This document shows, piece after piece, positions 1-9,751 of a DNA stretch of 36,159 nt. The notes under the pieces were generated by a model. That model saw nothing but the letters and a program-made list of their open reading frames with translations, did no database searches and was not told where the DNA came from. The DNA is from Gammaproteobacteria bacterium. Lineage in GTDB: Bacteria; Pseudomonadota; Gammaproteobacteria; Chromatiales; Chromatiaceae. Location of the stretch: NCBI GenBank assembly GCA_011390365.1, contig JAABSM010000036.1, forward strand, positions 1-36,159, given 5' to 3'. Made by a program: the position numbers and the translations under genes. The first letter of the stretch is position 1, and each line of letters opens with the position of its first letter.

Positions 1-1107
1 GGTGCGGAAGAGCTGGCCGACGCCCTGGCCCCGGCCATCCAGATTGTGGAAGCTGACCTGCATCAGCTGATCGTAGGCGGCTTCTTCGGCGCTGCTGGCC
101 TCGATTCGGGCGACTTCGATAATTCGCTCGGGGAAGTTGCCGGTGAGCTGGTGGCGCACGTCCTTCTTGAAGCGACGGATCACCAGCCCCTTGTCGCGAA
201 AATCCTCCTGGGCGTAGTCGCTGGGGTTGGCGATGGCGGTGGGGTCGAGCATGTTGACCAGGCTGGCGAAGCTCTCGGCCTTGCCGTCGTGGGGGGTGGC
301 GGAGAGCATGATGAGGGTGTCGGAGCGGGTGGCGAGGAGCTTGGCCAGCTTGGCGCGCTGGGAGCGACCGCCGCGCTCGGCGACGTTGTGGGCCTCGTCG
401 ATGATGATGATGTCCCAGTAGGCCTGCTCCAGGTGGTGGCGGTATTCGATGTCCTGCTTGAGGGTGTCGATGGAGATGATGGAGCGGTCGAAATAGTGGA
501 ACGGGTTGTGGTTGGCGGGGATGCGGTTGCGCACCCGTTGCAGCCCCACCGAGTCGAGACGCACCAGCGGGATGGTAAACCGACTCCAGAACTCCTGCTG
601 GAATTGGGTGAGCATGGATTTGACCGCCAGCACCAGAATGCGCTTGCCCAGGCCCCGGGCGATGAGTTCACTGGCGAGGATGCCAGCTTCCAGGGTCTTG
701 CCCAGCCCCACGGCATCGGCGATGAGGATGCGCTGGCGCGGCTGGCGCAGCGCCTGAACGGCGGGTTCGAGCTGGAAGTCGAGGGCATCGAGGGCGGCGC
801 GGTGACCGAGGTGGATGCGCTCGTCGGAGGGGGCGGTCTTGCGCAGCAGCGAATCGATATAGAGCAGGCTGGCGCCGAAGTTGCCGGAGGTGTCGTCGGT
901 GAGGGCGGTCTCTTTGGGATCGAGGATCTGGATCTGTTCCAGCTTGGAGAGGAACAGCGCCTCACGACCCTGCACCAGCTCGGAAAGCCCCTCGCAGTTG
1001 AGTACATAGCCGCCATCGGAGCCGTGGTCGACGCGCTTGACGCGCCATTCGGCATCGCGGACCTGCAGGCGCATACCGGGGGTGTAGTTTGCTGTCTGGA
1101 TCGTCAT
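1..1107 (-). CDS. SNF2/RapA-like DEAH helicase, N-terminal part (cut by window edge)
   Basis: Open frame from ATG at 1107 to the window edge, 369 codons, 3' end missing. It carries the first half of a superfamily 2 ATPase: motif I DAVGLGKT around residues 131-138 (Lys137), motif II DEAH at 237-240, and motif III SATP at 269-272. The wording around these (GLGKTLEAG, IIDEAHN, LSATPHDG) resembles RapA/HepA-type SNF2 proteins, which use ATP to translocate on double-stranded DNA and remodel protein-nucleic acid complexes. Residues 1-100 are a preceding domain I do not recognise. The C-terminal RecA lobe lies outside the window, so I cannot say whether this is a housekeeping remodeller or part of a defence locus such as DISARM. 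It is followed on the other side of its start by ispG in the same direction; 53 bp separate the two genes. Confidence 0.88.
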   Translation of the reverse strand, partial: MTIQTANYTPGMRLQVRDAEWRVKRVDHGSDGGYVLNCEGLSELVQGREALFLSKLEQIQILDPKETALTDDTSGNFGASLLYIDSLLRKTAPSDERIHLGHRAALDALDFQLEPAVQALRQPRQRILIADAVGLGKTLEAGILASELIARGLGKRILVLAVKSMLTQFQQEFWSRFTIPLVRLDSVGLQRVRNRIPANHNPFHYFDRSIISIDTLKQDIEYRHHLEQAYWDIIIIDEAHNVAERGGRSQRAKLAKLLATRSDTLIMLSATPHDGKAESFASLVNMLDPTAIANPSDYAQEDFRDKGLVIRRFKKDVRHQLTGNFPERIIEVARIEASSAEEAAYDQLMQVSFHNLDGRGQGVGQLFRT

Positions 1108-1160
1108 GACTTGATTGTATCTCCCACTCAACACAAAGCCACCAGGGCCATGCTTTCCGC

Positions 1161-2381
1161 TCAACCCCCAAACCGCCGCGCCACATAGGCCTCCAGGATC
1201 GCCTTGAACTCGGCGGCGATGCCGTCGCCCTTGAGGGTGACGGTCTTCCCGCCGTCTTCGTAGACCGGGGCCATGGGGATCTCGCCGGTTCCCGGGAGAG
1301 AGATGCCGATGTCGGCGTGCTTGCTTTCGCCGGGGCCGTTGACCACGCAGCCCATCACCGCGACCTTCATCGCCTCGACGCCGGGGTAGCTTTGTCGCCA
1401 ACCGGGCATGCGCTCGCCGAGATAGCCTTCGATCTCCTGGGCGAGGCGCTGGAAGTAGTCGCTGGTGGTGCGACCGCAGCCGGGGCAGGCGATCACCTCG
1501 GGCATGAAGGAGCGCAGCCCCATGGATTGCAGGATCTCGCGCGCCACCTTGACCTCGCCGGTGCGGGGCGCGCCGGGTTCGGGGGTGAGGGAGACGCGGA
1601 TGGTGTCGCCGATACCCTGTTGCAACAGCACCGCCAGCGCGGCGGTGGAGGAGACGATGCCCTTGCTGCCCATGCCCGCCTCGGTCAGGCCCAGGTGGAG
1701 GGCGTAGTCGCACTGGGCGGCGAGATCGCTGTAGACGGCGATCAGGTCCTGGACGCCGCTCATCTTGCAGGAGAGGACGATGCGATCCCGCCCCAGCCCC
1801 AGCGCCTCGGCGCGGGCGGCGCTCTCCAGCGCCGACGCGATCATGATGCGGCGAATCATCTCGTCGTTGGACTTTGGTTCGGCGGAACGGGCGTTGTCAT
1901 CCATCATGCGCGCCACCAGCGCCTGGTCCATGCTGCCCCAGTTGACGCCGATGCGTACCGCCTTATCGTGGCGGCAGGCGGTTTCGATCATGGCGGAGAA
2001 GCGGCGATCGCCCTGCTCCCCCTTGCCCACGTTACCGGGGTTGATACGGTACTTGGCCAGCGCCTCGGCGCAGGCGGGGACCCGCTCCAGCAGGGTATGG
2101 CCATTGAAGTGAAAATCGCCGATCAGGGGCACGCCACAACCGGCGGCGTCGAGGGCCTGACGGATCTCCGGCACCGCTTTGGCCGCCTCTTCGCTGTTGA
2201 CGGTGATACGCACCAGCTCCGAACCGGCATCCGCCAGCTCCAGGGTCTGGCGCACCGTCGCCGCCACGTCGGCGGTGTCGGTGTTGGTCATGGACTGGAC
2301 CACGATCGGCGCATCGCCGCCCATGGCGACGTCGCCGATGCGAACGGGGGTGGTGGAGTGGCGAAGGGGGGAGCGTGACAT
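1161..2381 (-). CDS. ispG: 4-hydroxy-3-methylbut-2-en-1-yl diphosphate synthase (IspG/GcpE)
   Basis: 406 residues. IspG is the [4Fe-4S] enzyme of the MEP isoprenoid pathway that converts 2-C-methyl-erythritol 2,4-cyclodiphosphate to HMBPP. The family N-terminus is clear ([22 protein letters not shown]). The three cluster cysteines are visible in VIACPGCGR (Cys299, Cys302) and GCVVNGPGE (Cys345), with the following Glu352. I chose ATG at 2381 because family homology begins there and an AGGT element lies just upstream; an upstream in-frame extension of 35 residues has no family character. It is a little longer than the E. coli enzyme (about 372 residues). The gene diverges from the CHAT pseudogene at 2516. 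Confidence 0.97.
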   Translation of the reverse strand: MSRSPLRHSTTPVRIGDVAMGGDAPIVVQSMTNTDTADVAATVRQTLELADAGSELVRITVNSEEAAKAVPEIRQALDAAGCGVPLIGDFHFNGHTLLERVPACAEALAKYRINPGNVGKGEQGDRRFSAMIETACRHDKAVRIGVNWGSMDQALVARMMDDNARSAEPKSNDEMIRRIMIASALESAARAEALGLGRDRIVLSCKMSGVQDLIAVYSDLAAQCDYALHLGLTEAGMGSKGIVSSTAALAVLLQQGIGDTIRVSLTPEPGAPRTGEVKVAREILQSMGLRSFMPEVIACPGCGRTTSDYFQRLAQEIEGYLGERMPGWRQSYPGVEAMKVAVMGCVVNGPGESKHADIGISLPGTGEIPMAPVYEDGGKTVTLKGDGIAAEFKAILEAYVARRFGG

Positions 2382-2515
2382 GGGGTTACCTGCTGATGTT
2401 TCCTGGAAATCACCCGAAACCGGCTGCAACTGCCGAATCCAGAAGTTTGCCCGGTTATTGGCAATTCGGCAAGGGTGTACTAGCATCAGGTTATGAGATC
2501 GCCAAGGTGGACGCC

Positions 2516-3969
2516 ATGTTCCGTTTGCTGTTGCCGTTATTGCTTTGCTGTCTGGTCGCGCCGCTTGCCGCCGCCGATGAGCTGGAGATGGTCACCCGCT
2601 CGGCCCAGCAACGGTTGAACGAAGGGGATGATCTTCGCGGTCGCGTCGAGCGCTGGAGCTGCTGCAACGGCAACGCACCGGGGCCGCGACGATCAATGAT
2701 ATCGGCGCGGCGGCGGCGCGACTGGGGATGCTGGATCAGGCGCTCGATCTGTTTCACCAGGCCCGATCGAATGCCGAAACGCCGACGGAGCGCCATGAGG
2801 CCTCCCTCAATCTCGCCCGAGCGCTGCTCGCCAAGGACGATCGGACCGGGGCGATCGAGGTCATCCACTCCCTCGAAGAGGAGCTCCCGCGACACCCCGA
2901 GAGCACGCCCCAGGCGCGACTGATAGTGGCGCTGAGTCATCTCCAGCGCCGCGCCGAGCTGCCCGCCGGACGCATCGAGCCGCGGCTGCGGGCGGTGCTG
3001 ACCTGGGCCGAATCGGCGGACAAGGCCGAATGGCGGGTCGCGGCGCTGGACGCACTGGCGCGGGTCGCCCATCGCGACCGGCGGCTCGCCGGCGCCATGG
3101 AGTTTGATCACCGGGCGCTGCTGGCGGCGCAGCGGGCGCGTCTGCCGGAGAGCGAATTCCGCATCCGCCACCGCCTCGCCCGCGCCTTGCGGGACAGCGG
3201 CCATCGCGATCAGGCGATCGCCCTCTACCGTCAGGCGCTTGTCGACCTCGCCCCGATCCGCCAGCGGCTGCTCGGCGAGACGCTGTTGCGGGGCGGCTCG
3301 TTTCGGGAAGGCGGCGGGGCGATCTATTACGAACTGGCGGATCTGCTGTTGCAGCGGGCCGAGGCGTATCGCGGCGCGGGACGCCAGACCGCTGAAGCCC
3401 GACGCCAGCGCGGGGGTCGCGATTCTCTACCCCATCGTCCTCGATGATCGGCTGGAACTGCTGCTGGATGATGGCGAGCGACTGACCCGAACCACCTCCG
3501 CCATCACCGCCGCCGCGAGGCGCTGGCGGAGAACCCTTACACCCTGGTGCATATCGCCACCCACGGCGTGATCGAGGCGGATGTGCGCGACTCCTTCCTG
3601 CTCACCTGGGATGGCCGCCTGACCATGGACGACCTGGAACAGACCCTCAACCCCAGCCGTTATCGGGATCGGGGCATCGACCAGCTTACCCTGAGCGCCT
3701 GCCAGACCGCCGTGGGCGACGAGCGCGCCGCGCTGGGGTTGGGCGGCATCGCCCTCAAGGCCGGCGCCAGCAGCGCCCTGGCCACCCTGTGGTCGATCAG
3801 CGACGAAGCCACCTCAAGGCTGATCGCCGACTTCTATCGCCGGCTCAAGGAGGGCGGAACCGGCAAGGCCGAGGCGCTGCGCCAGGCGCAACGGCAACTG
3901 CTGGCGCAGCCCCGTTATCGCCACCCCGGCTACTGGGCGCCGTTTCTGTTGATCGGCAACTGGATGTAG
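2516..3969 (+). pseudogene. Decayed secreted TPR-CHAT protein
   Basis: Pieces of one gene lie in successive frames. From ATG 2516 a signal peptide is readable ([20 protein letters not shown]) followed by about 25 residues. The frame then changes near 2630-2650, and TPR-like helices run to about 3390 (for example GMLDQALDLFHQA, RDQAIALYRQAL). The frame changes again near 3390-3400 into the start of a CHAT domain (AILYPIVLDDRLELLLDDGE). A last change near 3505-3525 leads to the CHAT C-terminal half, with the His motif HIATHG and the Cys motif LSACQTA, ending at a stop at 3969. CHAT domains are caspase-like cysteine peptidases. Besides the frameshifts, the middle of the CHAT domain (about 200 residues in intact relatives) and the linker before it are missing, which argues for real decay and not sequencing error. 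Confidence 0.82.
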
Positions 3970-3971
3970 AC

Positions 3972-5633
3972 TCACAACACCGCCCAACGATTCTTACCGC
4001 CCTTCTTGGCCTGATACATGGCCAGGTCCGCCTCCTTGAGGAGGCGGTCGCGGTCGTCGCCGTGGCGGGGGTGGTAGGCGATGCCGATGCTGAGGGTGAT
4101 GGGCAGGACGACCTCATTCAGCTCCACCTGCATGCGGCACTTCTCCAGGATCCGCTCCGCTACCTCGATGGCGCGGGATTCGTCGTCGAGGTCGGTGAGC
4201 AGGATGGCGAATTCGTCGCCGCCGAGGCGGGCCACCGTATCCTCCTCGCGCACGCACTGGTTGAGCAGGCCGCCGAGACGGGCCAGCACGCGGTCGCCTT
4301 CGTCGTGGCCGAAGGTGTCGTTGACCGGCTTGAAGCCGTCCAGGTCAAGGTACATCACGGCGAGATGGCTTTTCCGGCGCACCGCCCGTTGCACGGCGAC
4401 ATCCAGCCGGTCATGGAACAGCACGCGGTTGGGCAGACGGGTAAGCGGGTCGAAGTGGGCCTGCTTGCGCAGGAGCTCCTCCAGCTCCTTGCGTTTGCCG
4501 ATATCGATGCCGACGGCGACGTAGTTGACCACCTCGCCCTCGTTGTTGCGCACGATTGAGATGGTGGTCTGCTGGGGATAGATCTCGCCGTTCTTGCGCC
4601 GATTCCAGATCTCGCCCTGCCAGTGCTCTCCCTGCTCCAGGTGCGCCCAGAGGTCGGTGAAAAAATCGGCTTGGTGATGCTCGGAGGCGAGCAGCGCCGG
4701 GTTCTTGCCCAGCACCTCCTCCTTGACGTAGCCGGTCATGCGGGTGAAGGCACGATTGACGGAGACGATGTGATTGGCGGCGTCGGTGACCAGGATCGAC
4801 TCGCCGGCGGTCTCGAAGACGGTGGCGGCAAGGCGCATCTCCTCTTCGCTCTTGCGGTATTCGGTGAGGTCGGTGACCACGCTGATCAGGGCGCGGGGCC
4901 GCCCATCCTCGTCCGCCAGCACCGACAGCCCCTCCTCGCCCCAGAAGACGACGCCGTCGCGACGGCGAAAGCGCTTGACCTGGTTGAAGGATTCGATATG
5001 CCCGCCGGCCAGCTGACGGACCGCCCTGGCGGTTTCGTCTCCTTCCGGGTAATCGAGCTGCCACAATGCCTTGCCGTGCAGATCCTGCTCGCCGTAGCCG
5101 AAGATATCGATCCAGCGATCATTGACCCGGTCGAAGCGGCCATCGGGTTCGAGCAGGGCCACACCCACATTTGCGCTGTTGAAGATGGCGCGAAAGAGTC
5201 GCTCGCTTTCCCGCAACTGGTCGTTATGCGCCGCTAGCTGACGCCCCATACGGGCGATACGAATATGGGTGGAGACGCGGATCTCCAGCTCCTTTTCGTT
5301 GATCGGCTTCTCCAGATAGTCGACGCCGCCCAGCTCGAAACCGCGGATCTTGCTCTCGGTATCAATCAGCGCGGTGAGGAAGATCACCGGGATCTCGGCG
5401 GCGATCGGGTCCTTCTTGAGTTTGACGCAGACCTCGAAACCGTCGATACCCGGCATCATCACGTCGAGCAGGATCAGGTCGGGACAGGCATGGCGGGCGA
5501 TCTCCAGACCTCTCTCCCCTTCCCGCGCGGAGAGCACCTCATAGCCCGACTCCTCCAGCAGCGAGGAGACGATGCTGAGGTTGAGGGGCTCGTCATCAAT
5601 GACGAGGATCGAGTACTGCGTTTCGCTGGACAT
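3972..5633 (-). CDS. Response regulator with two PAS domains and a GGDEF diguanylate cyclase domain
   Basis: 553 residues. Receiver domain at about 5-125, with the acidic pair Asp13/Asp14, phospho-acceptor Asp57 in LLDVMMPG and Lys in YLEKPI. A first PAS domain lies at about 135-260 and a second at about 265-380, then a GGDEF domain to the end. The signature is intact (ARLGGDEF, GGDEF at 471-475) and is preceded by a REED inhibitory site (RxxD, 462-465) at the standard five-residue spacing. The protein should therefore make cyclic di-GMP from GTP with product inhibition. There is no EAL domain and no membrane segment, so it is a cytosolic output protein for a histidine kinase not in the window. 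ATG 5633 is chosen because the receiver begins there and GGAG precedes it by 4 nt. The stop is only 2 bp from the end of the convergent CHAT pseudogene. Confidence 0.95.
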   Translation of the reverse strand: MSSETQYSILVIDDEPLNLSIVSSLLEESGYEVLSAREGERGLEIARHACPDLILLDVMMPGIDGFEVCVKLKKDPIAAEIPVIFLTALIDTESKIRGFELGGVDYLEKPINEKELEIRVSTHIRIARMGRQLAAHNDQLRESERLFRAIFNSANVGVALLEPDGRFDRVNDRWIDIFGYGEQDLHGKALWQLDYPEGDETARAVRQLAGGHIESFNQVKRFRRRDGVVFWGEEGLSVLADEDGRPRALISVVTDLTEYRKSEEEMRLAATVFETAGESILVTDAANHIVSVNRAFTRMTGYVKEEVLGKNPALLASEHHQADFFTDLWAHLEQGEHWQGEIWNRRKNGEIYPQQTTISIVRNNEGEVVNYVAVGIDIGKRKELEELLRKQAHFDPLTRLPNRVLFHDRLDVAVQRAVRRKSHLAVMYLDLDGFKPVNDTFGHDEGDRVLARLGGLLNQCVREEDTVARLGGDEFAILLTDLDDESRAIEVAERILEKCRMQVELNEVVLPITLSIGIAYHPRHGDDRDRLLKEADLAMYQAKKGGKNRWAVL

Positions 5634-5840
5634 GAACTCCCGATATCCCGAGCCCCACAGAGGCATAGAGACCACAGAGCAGGACCAAAGGGGCGTGCAA
5701 AGCGCTCTCACCTTCCATCTTGCCCCCGCGACCCCGCAACTTGCCGTAAAAGCCCCGTGTACCCTGTCTCTCCGTGGCCAACCGATCGAATTTGGATTGC
5801 CCCGCGCGAGGCGCGCATTGAACCCTATTGCTCGACAAGC
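5634..5840. repeat. Intergenic space with a degenerate CACAGAG inverted-repeat unit
   Basis: Between the GGDEF gene and the aconitase stop. Left arm 5655-5679 (CCACAGAGG...) and right arm 5764-5777 (CTGTCTCTCCGTGG) are degenerate members of the dispersed inverted repeat seen at six other places in this window. No gene is visible here. Confidence 0.6.
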
Positions 5841-7754
5841 CTAATGGGTTGTCTTGAATAATGCCAGTGCTCCGCCCGCCTTGAGGGTCGGAATATCCTT
5901 TTTCCCGAAGGCGGGAACGAGGGAAATCTCCTGACCATCCACGCTTAGCGCCAATTCGCCATCAAGGTCGCCCGTTTTCAGCGAGACATGCGCCCCCTGG
6001 GTGACCCGGTCATAGTCGTCGGCATTGGCGAAGGTCAGGGGCACGATGCCGAAGTTGACCAGATTGGCGACGTGAATGCGGGCGAACTGCTTGACGATGA
6101 CGCAGCGTACCCCCAGCCAGCGCGGACACAGCGCGGCGTGCTCGCGGGAGCTGCCCTGGCCGTAGTTCTCGCCGCCAATCAGGAAGCCGTGACCGCCGCC
6201 GTCGCGATGGGCCACCGCCCGTTCGGCGAAGGTCTGGTCGACCATCGTGAAGGTCGCCTGCATGGCGTACTCCTTGACGTTGGAGCGCAGCGGCAGGTAG
6301 ATGCCGGCGGGCTGGATGTCGTCGGTGGAGATGTTGTCGCCGAGTTTCAGCAGCACCTCGCCTTCCAACACATCCGGCAGCGGCTCGAAATCGGGCAGCG
6401 GCATGATGTTGGGGCCGCGCACCACCTCGACCTTGGCCGCCTCGTCGGCGGGGATCGGCATCTGGAAGGATTGGGTATCGACCACCTGGGGCTCCTGTTT
6501 GAAGGGCAGGGACTCCTTGGGCAGGCTGATCTCGCCGGTGAGGGCGGAGGCCGCGGCCACCGCCGGGCTGACCAGGTGAACCTGGGCGTCCGGGGTGCCG
6601 GAGCGCTTGGGGAAGTTGCGGTTGAAGGTGCGCAGTGAGACCGACTTGGAAGGCGGTGAACCACCCTGGCCGATGCAGGCCCCGCAGCCATTCTCCAGCA
6701 CCCGCACGCCGGAGGTGAACAGCGAACCGAGATAGCCGGAGTTGGCCATCATGATCGCCACCGCCCGCGAACCGGGGTAGAGCAGGGTATCCACCGCCAC
6801 CCGTTTGCCCTTGAGCTGCTCGCCGAAGCTGGCGATATTCTCATAGGAGCTGTTGGTGCAGGAGCCGACGCAGACTTGCTGGATCTTGGTTCCCACATGA
6901 TCGGCGACCCGCTCCACGTTGCCCGGCGAGGGGTAGAGGGCGATCAGCGGCTCCAGTTGGTCCAGATCGATCTCGATGGTGTCGCTGTACCGCGCGCCCT
7001 CGTCCGCCGCCAGCGGGCGATAGTCCTGCTCCCGTTCACGACTGGCGAGATATTCGCGGGTACGTTCGTCGCTGGGGAAGATTGAGGTCGAGGCCCCCAT
7101 CTCCGCGCCCATGTTGGTGATGGTGGCGCGCTCCGACAGGGAGAGGCTGGCCGTGCCCGGACCGCCGTATTCGAAGATCTTGCCCTTGCCGCCCTTGACG
7201 CCGACGATGGAGAGCATCTTTAAAATGACATCCATCGCCTGCACCCCCGGTTGCAGGGAACCGGTGAGGTGCACCTTGACGATCTCCGGCATCGGCAGGG
7301 TGTATTCCCCGGTGGCCATGGCAAAGGCCACATCATAGCCGCCGGCGCCGAAGTAGATCGCCCCCATGCCGCCGGCATTGACCGTGTGGCTGTCCGCGCC
7401 GACGCCGGTCATCCCCGGCTTGACGAAGTTCTCGATGTTGAGAAAGTGGCAAATGCCCGCGCCGGGGGGCGAGAAGATGATGCCGAGACGCTTGGAGACG
7501 CTACGCAGGTATTCATGGTCATCCGGGTTGCGGAAGCCGGACTGCATCATCGAGTGGTCGACGAAGTTGACCGCCAGGGTCTTGACCCGCTCCACCCCCA
7601 TGGCCTCCAGTTGGAGCATGGCCATGGTGCCGGTGGCGTCCTGGGTAAAGGCCTCGTCGATCTTGATGGTGATGGGCGTGCCCGCCTCGGGCAGCGCGGC
7701 GCCGCCTACCAGATGTTCGCTGAGGATTTGTTCGGTGAGGTTCAATGGTTTCAT
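5841..7754 (-). CDS. acn: Aconitate hydratase, short Aquifex/Geobacter-type
   Basis: 637 residues. Aconitase isomerises citrate to isocitrate in the TCA cycle using a [4Fe-4S] cluster. Cluster ligands are visible as Cys299 in VGSCTN and Cys357/Cys360 in GCGACIGQGG. Other signatures are GADSHT near 119-123, and in the swivel domain DNISTDDI and YGQGSSREHAAL. The length of about 640 residues, against about 890 for enterobacterial AcnA, fits the shorter 'putative aconitase, Aquifex type' family common in Geobacter and Chromatiaceae. The start at 7754 gives a normal N-terminus (MKPLNLTEQILSEHL). It lies upstream of the GGDEF gene with 207 bp between, and downstream of recJ with 138 bp between, so it probably has its own promoter. 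Confidence 0.96.
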   Translation of the reverse strand: MKPLNLTEQILSEHLVGGAALPEAGTPITIKIDEAFTQDATGTMAMLQLEAMGVERVKTLAVNFVDHSMMQSGFRNPDDHEYLRSVSKRLGIIFSPPGAGICHFLNIENFVKPGMTGVGADSHTVNAGGMGAIYFGAGGYDVAFAMATGEYTLPMPEIVKVHLTGSLQPGVQAMDVILKMLSIVGVKGGKGKIFEYGGPGTASLSLSERATITNMGAEMGASTSIFPSDERTREYLASREREQDYRPLAADEGARYSDTIEIDLDQLEPLIALYPSPGNVERVADHVGTKIQQVCVGSCTNSSYENIASFGEQLKGKRVAVDTLLYPGSRAVAIMMANSGYLGSLFTSGVRVLENGCGACIGQGGSPPSKSVSLRTFNRNFPKRSGTPDAQVHLVSPAVAAASALTGEISLPKESLPFKQEPQVVDTQSFQMPIPADEAAKVEVVRGPNIMPLPDFEPLPDVLEGEVLLKLGDNISTDDIQPAGIYLPLRSNVKEYAMQATFTMVDQTFAERAVAHRDGGGHGFLIGGENYGQGSSREHAALCPRWLGVRCVIVKQFARIHVANLVNFGIVPLTFANADDYDRVTQGAHVSLKTGDLDGELALSVDGQEISLVPAFGKKDIPTLKAGGALALFKTTH

Positions 7755-7892
7755 GGATCAGGCCTTGTTTTTCGGAAGTCGTCGGCACCCCCGCCAGCGG
7801 GCAATGCGCCAGTTTCAATTGGTAAAGAGTAAAACAGTGATCGTCGATTTAACAGCCCCTATCTTGCGTTCAATCGTTTGCATTGCAAGGAT

Positions 7893-9626
7893 TCAGGCGT
7901 TATCGATGTGCTCGACGATCAACTGCAAACGGGTCGCGCCCCGGTATTCATTGATATCGAGACGATAGGCGGCGTGAATCCGCTGCCCCGCTTCGACCTC
8001 CGCCTGGGCCTGGCGAAAGGCGATGCCATCGAGGCTCTCCTCGCCGCCTTGCGGGATCAGGCTGAGCTTGAGGTGATGTTCGCCCACCACCCGGCGCGCC
8101 GCCACCATGAACTCGCCGTCGAAGAGGGGCTCGGGAAAGCCCTGGCCCCAGGGGCCGCCCTCCCGCAGCTGGGCGGCGAGGTCGAGGTTGAACTCCTCAA
8201 CGTCCAGGGGACCGTCGGAGTGGATCACGCCGTGCAGGTCATCCGCGCCGAGATGGCGACGCACCTCCGTATCGAAGGCGGCGGCGAAGGTGTCGTAGGC
8301 TTCCAGCGGCAGCGACAGCCCGGCGGCCATGGCGTGGCCGCCGAATTTGCTGATCAGCCCCGGATTGGCGCTGGCCACCGCGTCCAGGGCATCCCGGATA
8401 TGCAACCCGGGCACGGAGCGGGCGGAGCCTTTGAGCGTGCCCTCGTCACCCGGGGCGAAGGCGATCACCGGGCGATGGTAGCGATCCTTGATGCGCGAGG
8501 CGAGGATGCCGATCACCCCCTGGTGCCAGTGGGGCTGGTAGAGGCAGAGGCCGGCGGCGATGGCGATGCCGCCGGCCTGTTCGAGGGATTCCAGCTCGCT
8601 CAGGGCCTCGCGCTTCATGGTCTCCTCGATCTCCCGTCTTTCCCGATTGAGTCCATCGAGACGGCTGGCCAGCTCGCCGGCGTGGCGCGGATCGTCGCAC
8701 AACAGGCATTCGATGCCCAGGGACATGTCGTCGAGCCGGCCGGCGGCGTTGAGGCGGGGGCCGATGAAGAAGCCCAGATCCATGGCGGCGAGCCGGCGAG
8801 GATCCCGCCCGGCGGCCTGGACCAGGGCGGCGATGCCAGGGCGGGTGCGGCCGGCGCGCATGCGTTGCAGGCCCTGATGGACGAGGATGCGATTGACCCG
8901 ATCGAGGCCGACCACATCCGCCACCGTGCCCAGCGCGACCAGATCGAGATAGTCGCCCAGATTGGGGACCGCCAGCCCCTGGCGGGCGAACCAGTCGCGG
9001 CCCTTGAGTTCGGCGCGCAACGCCGCCAGCACGTAGAAGATGACGCCGACGCCGGCGAGGTTGGCGCCGGCGAAGCCCTCGCTGCCCGGCAGCCGCGGAT
9101 TGACCAGCGCCGCCGCCGCCGGCAGCGACTCGCCGGGCAGGTGGTGATCGGTGACGATGACCGACATGCCGAGGCGATTGGCGGCGGCGACGCCGTCGAT
9201 GCTGGAGATGCCGTTGTCCACCGTGAGCAGCAGGTCCGGCCCGCGTTCGCGGGCGACGGCGACGATCTCCGGCGTCAGCCCATAGCCGTATTCGAAGCGA
9301 TTGGGGACCAGGTAGTCGACGCGGGCGCCCATGGCCCCTAGCGCCAGCATCCCCAACGCGCTGCTGGTGGCGCCGTCGCAATCAAAGTCGCCGACGATGA
9401 GGATCGAGCGACCCTTCTCGATGGCATCCGCCAGCAGCCCCGCCGCCCGCTTGGCCCCGGGCAGGGTCTCGGGGCCGGGCAGGCCGTTCAGCGTGCGCTC
9501 CAGTTCGTCGGCGCGGCGAACCCCGCGCGCGGCGTAGATGCGGTTCAGTAACGGCGAAACACCGCCGTCGAGGTGGATCGCGGGTTCAATGGGGCGGCGC
9601 TGGATCTGGATGAGGTCGGCGGACAT
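7893..9626 (-). CDS. recJ: Single-stranded-DNA-specific 5'-3' exonuclease RecJ
   Basis: 577 residues, the usual RecJ length. RecJ degrades single-stranded DNA in recombination and mismatch/base-excision repair. DHH-family metal-binding motifs are present: DFDCDG (80-85), TVDNGI (Asp137), and DHHLPG (160-165), followed later by the DHHA1 region with GGHAMAAG. The start at 9626 gives MSADLIQIQRRP; no strong Shine-Dalgarno is seen in front of it. Same strand as the aconitase and the hemerythrin, but gaps over 100 bp make a common operon uncertain. Confidence 0.96.
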   Translation of the reverse strand: MSADLIQIQRRPIEPAIHLDGGVSPLLNRIYAARGVRRADELERTLNGLPGPETLPGAKRAAGLLADAIEKGRSILIVGDFDCDGATSSALGMLALGAMGARVDYLVPNRFEYGYGLTPEIVAVARERGPDLLLTVDNGISSIDGVAAANRLGMSVIVTDHHLPGESLPAAAALVNPRLPGSEGFAGANLAGVGVIFYVLAALRAELKGRDWFARQGLAVPNLGDYLDLVALGTVADVVGLDRVNRILVHQGLQRMRAGRTRPGIAALVQAAGRDPRRLAAMDLGFFIGPRLNAAGRLDDMSLGIECLLCDDPRHAGELASRLDGLNRERREIEETMKREALSELESLEQAGGIAIAAGLCLYQPHWHQGVIGILASRIKDRYHRPVIAFAPGDEGTLKGSARSVPGLHIRDALDAVASANPGLISKFGGHAMAAGLSLPLEAYDTFAAAFDTEVRRHLGADDLHGVIHSDGPLDVEEFNLDLAAQLREGGPWGQGFPEPLFDGEFMVAARRVVGEHHLKLSLIPQGGEESLDGIAFRQAQAEVEAGQRIHAAYRLDINEYRGATRLQLIVEHIDNA

Positions 9627-9713
9627 TCAGCGTAAATTCATGTGGTTGGAAACTTCGCGGGTGAGGTTGAGACTTTACCGTGAAAGAACACCGTCATTCC
9701 GGCCAACGCCTGC

Positions 9714-9731
9714 CCCTGGTCTCCGCCAGGG
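9714..9731 (-). terminator. Short hairpin after the hemerythrin gene
   Basis: CCCTGG-6 nt-CCAGGG lies 20 bp beyond the hemerythrin stop on the minus strand. There is no following T-run, so it is at best a weak or Rho-assisted end. Confidence 0.3.
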
Positions 9732-9751
9732 TCCGGATCGCTGAGACGGCT

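Noticed and set aside
2516-3969. Several separate small genes in place of one pseudogene
   Set aside because: The pieces read in order as signal peptide, TPR, CHAT start and CHAT end of one known architecture, with no ribosome sites for the inner frames.
7878-9341. Long plus-strand open frame opposite recJ (487 codons)
   Set aside because: Repetitive Gly/Ala/Val/Asp/Glu-rich translation typical of the antisense of a GC-rich gene; recJ motifs on the minus strand are unequivocal.
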